From NCBI GenBank assembly GCA_015501075.1, contig JADNYJ010000022.1, positions 186,001-250,000 on the forward strand: a stretch of 64,000 nt of DNA, read 5' to 3'. The notes beneath the pieces are model-generated. The model worked only from the letters and a program-made list of their open reading frames with translations. It searched no databases and had not been told where the DNA came from. This document shows, piece after piece, positions 56,745-64,000 of the stretch. This stretch comes from Gymnopilus junonius (Eukaryota; Basidiomycota; Agaricomycetes; Agaricales; Galerinaceae). Position 1 is the stretch's first letter, and each line of letters begins with the position of its first letter. Made by a program: the position numbers and the translations under genes.

Positions 56745-58566
56745 CTAGATTGTCACAGCTGCAAAAGACCTACCATCGGATTGTGCTTTTAGTGCAGCCT
56801 CGGCATATACCCGTACAACGTCTTCTGTCCCGCTGGGCCGGACGAAAGATCGACCACCTTCGTATTTTCGGACAAGCTCATCAATCTTCGCCTGCAGTCC
56901 TTGCGGACTGACAAGACGGCGTTCTGCATCTTCTGTCTTGAAAGCGGCCCTGTTGGAAACGACTACTTTGACAAGCCTATTGGGCAGATCTGCATATAGT
57001 GAATTCCATTCCACTCCAGTGTAAGATTTGTGAGCAAGAACGACCTCAACTAGCAACATATCAGACAATGCATCTCCCACAGTTTGGTTGATCAATTGGG
57101 TCAAGTTGATCAAGTGGTTCAGGGCAGTCGATTGCGCAGGAGTTGAAGGCTCATAGTTCGCAAACCTTTCCTGCGTTGGTTGAGAGAAGAGAACTGTTCC
57201 ATGCCCATTAGCTTCGAAGTAAACACCGATATCATAATGTTCGGCAGCATGATGGAGGTGTTTCACGCCAGTTGAAACACATTTAACCGGCAGACGCTGT
57301 CATGAACACTCAATTAAACATTAGATAGAACACGATCCGTGTTACCCACCTCCGCAAGGTATTTGGTAGATGCACCATTGGCATATGCAGTTTGGACCAC
57401 GCCGACTTTGATTTCCGAATCCAGACCGGCATTCTTGACAAGGTCTACGATGAAGGCAGCAACCAACGTAGCAATTTTATCGCCATCGAGCATATGAAAC
57501 GAACCACGTTCGTCGAGATAATAGTACATCAATCGGTCGGCATCACCATCAAGACTGCAGGCTCGTTGACCGGGCTTTAAATGGTCGACCAAGCCTGAAG
57601 GCAACCTTTGCATTGTTTTGACGAAGTCGGCACCGCAGACATTATTGAGTGCTCCTGGGGTAGAGATAGCGGTATTGGCTAACGTTAATGGCAGTGTTTC
57701 TCCAAGATGAGTAGCGAACTTAGCAGCCGCAAGGGCGCCCACACCATTGGCGCAATCAATGATCAAAGGCTCGGGTTTGACTTTACCGGCCTAATATTGA
57801 AGTTGGATCAATGCGTTTTAGGCGTGTAAGTTCAAAAAATCCACATACAGTCAATTTCTTGAACGATTGCGAAAGCTTCTTGAAGTAGCCTTCTTCTGAG
57901 TCCTCGCCGTAACTTTCGCTAGTGTCTTTGGTGTTGATCGCCTTCACGAGGTAGTGTAGGATAGGTGTAGTAGTAACACCCGCATTGCGGCCCTCCGCAC
58001 CGAGAGCTTTGAAGCCATTCTCGAGTGCAGATATTAGAGCGGGTCCGGATCGGCGAGTGTCTCTGGCATAAACTACTTTGGCGGGTTTCGATAAGTCGAT
58101 CTTGGCATTTCGGACTACTGCCTCCAGGGCGTCTATCAAGGCGTCTGTGGTGGGAGCATTGGCGATTACTGTCGCATGGGTCTCCCACGATGCTTCAAGC
58201 ATTTCCCCACGCGGATCGACGAGTTTGACTCCATTGTCCTTGTCAATCAGACGCGTCAATGCACACACGTTCATGAAGGGCTTTTGTAACCAACCTCTTC
58301 GGGGTTATGCGATGCAGTAACCATCACACCAATGGTCTTTCCATCGAGTTTCTTGCTACGGAGGCCTGCAAGAAGGCCAACGCGAAAGACGACGGAATCA
58401 AGCGTGCTCCCTCTGGTCCGAGATGGGCATCGGAAAAATATACGTGTATAGGGGCCGTTACTCACAAGGTCCTGAATCCCGCCGTGCCATACTGAAAGTG
58501 TAGGTCGGCTGGCTTGGGATGAAGTTCAGAGAGCTCCTTGATGGACTGGATAGGTAGATCGGACAT
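56745..58566 (-). CDS. PCM1: Phosphoacetylglucosamine mutase
   Basis: Converts GlcNAc-6-phosphate to GlcNAc-1-phosphate on the way to UDP-GlcNAc for chitin, N-glycans and GPI anchors. Starts [20 protein letters not shown] at 58566. The phosphoserine loop is [11 protein letters not shown], spliced to [20 protein letters not shown]. Next are [20 protein letters not shown], the metal loop [19 protein letters not shown], then [37 protein letters not shown] and [11 protein letters not shown]. The phosphate-binding end is [17 protein letters not shown], with stop at 56745. About 540 residues, all catalytic loops intact. Divergent from SEC17, 96 bases between starts. Confidence 0.95.
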
Positions 58567-58662
58567 GGCGGTTGGAATTAGCGATTCAGAAAGTGCGCCG
58601 TAGCCACAGTCGATCATATGACCGGATATCTGTGTCACACACCTTCCACATCTACCTCCACC

Positions 58663-59684
58663 ATGCCCTCGAAATCTCCTGCTCAGGTTCTCCTCGAGAA
58701 AGCCGACAAGAAAGCCAATTCTTCAGGTGGATGGTTTACTTCCTCTTCCACCAAGTACGAAGAAGCAGGGGATCTCTATCAGCAAGCAGCTAATTCCTTC
58801 AAACTTGAGAAACTCTTCAAGGAGGCTGGTGATTGCTTCGCCCGCGAGGCCGAGTGCAGAGAGCTCTGCAAGGAGGAGAACGAAGCATCAAATGCCTGGT
58901 GGAATGCTGCCAAGGCTTACAAGAGGGGCTACCCTGATCGTCAGTCACTCGATGCTCAGAACATGATCTAAAGTTGACCATCGTCCTGCAGTCGCTATCC
59001 AGGCGTTGACTCAGACTGTTGTTCATCTTACTAAAGGGGGTCGCTTTAGACAAGCTGCAGACAGAGAAAAGGAGATTGGGCAAATCTATTTGCAAGAAAG
59101 CAATAACCTGCAGAAGGCTTGCGAGAGCTTTGAGCGTGCCGGGGATTGGTATCAGCAGGAAGATGCCGCTGCGTAAGTTCATTGTAACCTAGTCTTCAGC
59201 ACGGCATTGATTTCTTACAGGACCGCCAATGCTTGCTTCAAGGATGCTGCTGATCTGCATGCAGAACTCGAAAACTATCCCCAAGCGATTGCGCGCTATG
59301 AGCAGGTTGCTGACCAGTCCCTTACGTCTGCCCTGACAAAATATAGCGTCAAGGAATATTGGCTGAGAGCCAGCTTATGTGCGCTTGCATTGGGTGTAAG
59401 TTTTTCTTGAAATTCAAATCCGTTTAGGCTAATAGAATGCTGTATAGGACACCGTTACAGCTAAGCGAAATATGCAGAAATACTGCAACCAAGATGTCAC
59501 GTTCAGCTCGACTCGTGAAGCTAAGTTTATCAATGTACTAATCGAAGCAGTCGAAGGAGGGGACGCTGAAGCGTTTACTGCTGCCGTCTTTGAGTTTGAC
59601 CAAGTAACGAAGCTGGACAACTGGAAGACGAACATTCTACTCAAGATAAAGCGCTCGTTCCAAGAAGAAGTTACCCTTGTTTAG
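58663..59684 (+). CDS. SEC17: Alpha-SNAP, vesicle fusion adaptor
   Basis: Adaptor that recruits NSF/Sec18 to SNARE complexes for disassembly. Starts MPSKSPAQVLLEKADKKANS at 58663. The TPR-like helical array reads YEEAGDLYQQAANSFKLEKL, CKEENEASNAWWNAAKAYKR, QAADREKEIGQIYLQESNNL, CFKDAADLHAELENYPQAIA and SVKEYWLRASLCALALG. The C-terminus EFDQVTKLDNWKTNILLKIK and RSFQEEVTLV keeps the Leu residues that stimulate the ATPase. Stop at 59684. About 290 residues, four or five exons. Confidence 0.95.
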
Positions 59685-59930
59685 ATTCCTCTCTACATTA
59701 TATTCAGGGACGGAACTCTTCTATGCTTTCCACTGGACACTGTATCACACTATGTAAACGATAAATTGAATATTGAATTCATTGAAACTCAAGCTTTCCG
59801 ACTGAAGTGGTTCTTGTTGGCCATATTTAGCACTTTGCTCCCACAATCAGTTTAAGACAGGTAGATTGATTGAAGTCGGCTTAAATACCTGGACTTACAC
59901 GTCGTTCATTTACCAGTCCCTTTTTCCGCT

Positions 59931-61124
59931 ATGTGGCTCTTCTTTGAGCTCCTGCTGGGCGTCCTTCATTTTATTTATGCTGGGGCACTCGCTGCCAAGC
60001 TGTTTTGGAAACGACATTCTAGACCTATTCCTCAACCACTTACAGCATTTCGTCGCCGTATACCCAAACACCTCTCCATCATATTCGCAGTACACCCAAC
60101 TCTTTCCGAAGAAGTAACGCAAGAAGTATTGACGGAGAGTGTTGTGGACGCTGTCGCATGGTGTCGGACCATTGGCATTAAGAAATTAACGGTGTACGAG
60201 GAAAGAGGTACGTTTTGCAATTGCATGTGGCTTGCCAGAAGTTTTAAAGGATTCTCCGCATAGATTTGCTTTCCAAATGCGTTCAGGGAATTCGCGAACG
60301 CTTATCTGTACACAGCCAAGAAGGCTACTCTAGCGAATCTGAGACCGAGTATCCAATCACTCCGCCACCTTCGGACTATTCAGAGTCACGGCCCCTTTCC
60401 CCAGACCACTCTCAAGGAAATGTGTTACCTATCACTATCATACGCGTAGGAGACTCCATTGCTCATGAATCGAGTAAATCAAAGCAAAAGCTGCAAAGGC
60501 GCCAACGAAGAAGTAAATCCACATTTCATATGGCTATGCTGTTGCCTGACCTGTAGTTTGTCAGTTACAGAAAAGCATGGTGATTCGCCTAAGAGCGATA
60601 TCCTCCTTTGTTTTGCATCCCGAGACTCTTCAAAACCTGCAATCGCAACCGTTGCTCAAAATCTTGTACGAAAGCAGAGTCGCCAGTCTCGTAGAAGTAA
60701 TCGCACCCACAGAGCTGAAGCATTCGAAATTTCAGTCCTTGAGCTAGATCAACTTTTAGAAGGTTCAATTGTCCTTTACTTTATTGTACATGGGACTGAA
60801 ATTTTCTAAAACTAGATGATGACGCGCTCTCTGCTCCGGACTTTATGATTGTGCACCACGTAGAGCCTACTGACTATGGTTTAGCGCCACTTGAACTCCA
60901 TGGATTCCCTCCCTGGCATATCAGACTGACAGAAATCTAGTGGGTGCGATGACGTCTTTAAGGCAGCCTTAACTAATTCTTTCTACAGCCACAGTACACC
61001 CCACAAATCTTTTGTGCAAAAGTGGCTTAGACCACATTCGCTGCAGGCGTTTCCCTTAGACGAGACTTCATTCAGAGCGTCATTAGACGAATTCGCATTA
61101 GCTGAGATGCGGTTCGGTAAATGA
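59931..61124 (+). CDS. NUS1: Nus1/NgBR subunit of dehydrodolichyl diphosphate synthase
   Basis: Partner of the Rer2-type subunit in dolichol synthesis at the ER. Starts MWLFFELLLGVLHFIYAGAL at 59931, a membrane anchor. Then come FRRRIPKHLSIIFAVHPTLS, VVDAVAWCRTIGIKKLTVYE and GIRERLSVHSQEGYSSESET. A Ser/Pro-rich insert follows, then KSDILLCFASRDSSKPAIAT, APDFMIVHHVEPTDYGLAPL, ELHGFPPWHIRLTEI and HSTPHKSFVQKWLRPHS. The end ALAEMRFGK carries the R-x-G motif that Nus1 contributes to the active site. Stop at 61122-61124. It lacks the Asp box of the Rer2 subunit, as expected. Introns near 60208, 60514, 60751 and 60938. Confidence 0.86.
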
Positions 61125-61791
61125 CATGACTTGTCACCAAAGCCTTTCCAGGCTTTATCTAGATGTCCAACATTCTAACGATGTGACCAAATCTTGGAAC
61201 ACACATCCTGTGTTTAATCCCCAATCTAATCTTCGGACCCTCTACCAGCGTAGGGTTATGATGAAAGATGGAATTTAATGGACGGAAGGTATACCGTCGG
61301 CGAGATCGTTCTTCCATAGTTACTATTAGTAGTATGGAGGACGAATTGACATGTGCATGGAAGGCCCTTTAAACTAGTCTTTATAGTGTAATTTACACAG
61401 CAGTACAGAGCATCTCTTCGGAGTCTAGTTTCGTGCATATTTTTAGAGACGTGCCAACCTCTGCTCTTGTGTCCACTTATGTGATAGAATTTCAATCCCT
61501 CCGTGCCGTCCTGGGATCTATTTCCTTTTCCAAAAAGGGTGATGTCTAGCTGTTCTTAAATAAAGCGCTCCGGTCTTGCTCTGCCAATGCCATTATCCAC
61601 GCTCCTTTGCATGTTCCAACTCGCTACACCATTGGAGACCCGTGATCACCGCATTTCAATTTCGTGCATCCGAAAATATAACACCGACCCCGCCTATATA
61701 TATAATGTCTTCGACGTATCTTGAGCCTCCGATCTCACATAGTAAATACTCTCCCCTTGATCTTGTTAACCATACTCTGGACTGAGATACT
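61125..61791. other. intergenic, NUS1 end to DUF2235 start
   Basis: About 670 bases without a convincing gene; a 79-codon minus frame (61256-61495) has no recognised feature. TATATATATAATG near 61695-61707 is TATA-like, about 90 bases above the next start. Confidence 0.4.
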
Positions 61792-64000
61792 ATGCAGCCG
61801 TCATCGTCTGAGTCGGAACCGACGGCTGTCTTGTCTGCTTCACCCGCTCGAGCATTTACCGATCCTGAAGGAGAGCATCTTAATAACATTTTACAGCTCG
61901 CGCCGTTTAAGAGAATTGCCGTTTTCTGCGATGGGTAAGCAAGGCTGTCTTCCGAACTGAAAGGCCAGTTCTTGATGTGTTCTGCGGCCCTGGATTCATG
62001 ATCAGTACCTGGCAAGATGGCGTGACAAAACAGCGGTCCCATTACACAAACGTTCTCGTGAGTATATTGTACGTGTTTGCGCGCCTTCGACCATTTGACG
62101 TTGCCCTTTAGCGCTTAGCACGAACAATCAACCATGAAGACAAACGACTAGAGACTGGATCCGTCCCACAGGTCGTCTTCTACCAATCTGGTATCGGTTC
62201 GGAGAACAACTTCTACTCCGAGTATATCGAGGGTACTCTTTCTGATTTCATTTTCATGCACGTTTTCCAACGTTCAATGGTCACTGTTTCGACAGGTACA
62301 ACAGGAGATTCTTTAGGTGGATACTTTCGTCCTGGAGGCTTCCGTCGTGTTCTGAGTTCCTCCCAGCTGATAAGGTTGAAGAAGCATATGCATTCCTTGC
62401 TCAGTAAGCGGTTTTATTTATGCGATTTGAAGGCCTGTAGCATTTATGATCACCATTGAATTTTCCAGTAATTACAAGCCTGGCGACGAGGTGCGAATTT
62501 ATGTTTTCATTTTTCCTTCGCAAAACCTTTGTTTAAATTTATCTTGACAGATTTTTATATTCGGCTTTTCCAGAGTACGGCTCTGCCATACGTCTCTATC
62601 TTCTAGCTTAACACCTCCCCAAAAAATTTTTGTTTCATCCCAGGGCGCATATACTGCACGAATGGTTGCCATGCTTGTCGTGCGCACATTTTGCCATTAT
62701 CATTATACTGAGGCTTATCGACCGATTTCGCTTAGGGAGAAATAGGTGTGCTTAACAGGAAGGATATGGACAATTTTGCAGGCATCTTTCTTGATTTTCA
62801 GAAACTTGGGAAGTCCACCGACTCGAAGGGTATGCCACCTTCTTGCTAAAGGGTAACTTTGGTTTCATCATTTTGACAGAAAAGAAGGCGCTGGAAGAGA
62901 AGCTAGCTCGATGGCGCAGTCCAGAATCTGAAGGGAAACGACGTGCGAATAAACATAACTTTTCAGTCAAGTAAGCAAAATTCTGCGCTGAACGATGTTA
63001 TGCTCAGTGGTCCAAGGTGCCTCGGTGTATGGGACACTGTTGGAAAACTAGGTCTTCCAGAAGAAATAACTGTGATACCCAGGAAGTCATACAACATTTT
63101 TGGTTTCCCTGACCGAATATTAGGAGAACATGTTGAACATGCTTTCCAAGCTCTCGCACTTAATGAGATGCGAGTCGATTTTGTCCGTCAACCATACAAT
63201 TATTGTATATTTTAATTAACAATATTTTCAGGATTGCAATAAGTTCATCCAGTCCGAGGCTGGGAAACTCAAGCATCAGACTTTGAAACAAGTGAGGCGA
63301 ATAGTTACTGCACGAGAGTCTATATTGACTTTTCCCCTCTACTTGCGTGTATATAGTGCTGGTTTTCAGGTTGCCATTCGGATGTAAGTTCTATGCATCA
63401 GTACGACCACTGAACTAGTAACTCACCTCACAGATAGGTTGGTGGCGGATACAAGCATCATGATCTCGCAGATCTTGCGCTCATTTGGATGGCGGTCGGT
63501 CCCTATTTCTTGTCCATACTTAAATTTCGTTTTCATGATATTGCTAGGCGCAAGTGGAAAAATTTTTATCCCTCGATATCGACTATCTAGAAAATATTCT
63601 GCAGCCAGTCGCCCCATGGGGGACACAGAAACCTCACAAGTGAGTGATGATATCCACATCGAAGTACCGAAACACTCAAGTTCTCGGTTTCCCATAAAAT
63701 ATATACATAGTTCGGCGACAGGCATTTTCATGCTCGCAAACACTGTACAAAGAACTTTACCTGCGCAGCCACATGACCCGGAAACGCATGAATCATTCCA
63801 CCCCTCCGTTCTGCAACAAACCAAATTATCTCAATCTGTCTCAGAAACTTTGACTCTTTCCCCCGATTTCGTTGCGCCTCTGTCACCACTAGAAGAATAT
63901 ATGAAAAAGAAATGGCCTTATGACCCGGATTCTCCTCAAGCGAAGGCCTACACTATCAAGGTGCAGCGACAGGCGGAGGGCAAAGTGGCCACCGCTAAAA
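61792..64000 (+). CDS. DUF2235 alpha/beta-hydrolase-like protein (cut by right edge)
   Basis: Member of the DUF2235 family, related to bacterial T6SS Tle1-type hydrolases; the fungal role is unknown. Starts MQPSSSESEPTAVLSASPAR at 61792, then FKRIAVFCDG, TWQDGVTKQRSHYTNVL, RLARTINHEDKRLETGSVPQ and VVFYQSGIGSENNFYSEYIE. The nucleophile motif GFSRGAYTARMVAMLV is split by an intron after GFSR. Further exons give SGPRCLGVWDTVGKLGLPEE, HVEHAFQALALNEMRVDF and VGGGYKHHDLADLALIWMA. The last exon (RTLPAQPHDPETHESFHPSV and on) is still open at base 64000. D-G at the N-terminus, G-x-S-x-G and the late VGGGY-HHDLAD with its His fit a complete catalytic set. About ten exons seen. Confidence 0.83.

Overview
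This is nuclear DNA from a filamentous basidiomycete, most likely a mushroom-forming Agaricomycete. Genes are packed at about one per 1.7 kb on both strands and are broken by many short introns of about 45-75 nt. The content fits too: a NoxA-type NADPH oxidase, a cytochrome-b5-fused sphingolipid desaturase, an F-box protein of the expanded mushroom type, a Pal1 protein and a fused HIS7. I see no transposon, tRNA, rRNA or CRISPR array. All exon calls were made by hand from splice signals and protein-family conservation.

Layout. 1-14 kb: NADPH oxidase (cut by the left edge), MAD2, TAF5, two unrecognised genes, a signal-peptide/single-TM protein, another unrecognised gene and a MetE C-domain-like methyltransferase. 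15-25 kb: RPL13, sphingolipid desaturase head-to-head with PAL1, HIS7 head-to-head with a 3-phosphoglycerate dehydrogenase, and RAD51. 25-35 kb: F-box protein, mitochondrial uL4 divergent from RPS16, a RAP1-like telomere protein, a complex I subunit, and an EED-like WD40 protein. 35-41 kb: a disordered protein, a secreted tandem-repeat precursor with dibasic sites, and ESF1. 41-54 kb: NUDC, a PIAS/Siz SUMO ligase, ADP/ATP carrier, a pseudouridine glycosidase-kinase fusion, an IRC3-like helicase, MoaE and ICE2. 54-64 kb: a DUG3-like glutamine amidotransferase, phosphoacetylglucosamine mutase, alpha-SNAP, NUS1 and a DUF2235 hydrolase cut by the right edge.

Most genes are single-copy housekeeping genes. 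Several share short divergent promoters, and the HIS7/serine-pathway pair has a Gcn4-type half-site between its members. A chromosome-biology theme recurs (MAD2, TAF5, RAD51, RAP1-like, EED-like, SUMO ligase), but I see no evidence that these form a cluster.

The most novel item is the gene at 37063-37882. It encodes a 254-residue secreted precursor with a signal peptide and eight nearly identical 23-residue units, each ending in Tyr-Arg-Arg. The units differ at many silent sites yet encode almost the same peptide. A frameshifted relic of one unit lies 2 kb away at 35100-35170. This looks like a Kex2-processed repeat peptide precursor of unknown function.

Quality note: at seven places an otherwise clear reading frame is broken by one base inside a homopolymer run, which points to assembly indels. 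The window also has at least five likely GC-AG introns and two or three microexons that gene finders will probably miss.
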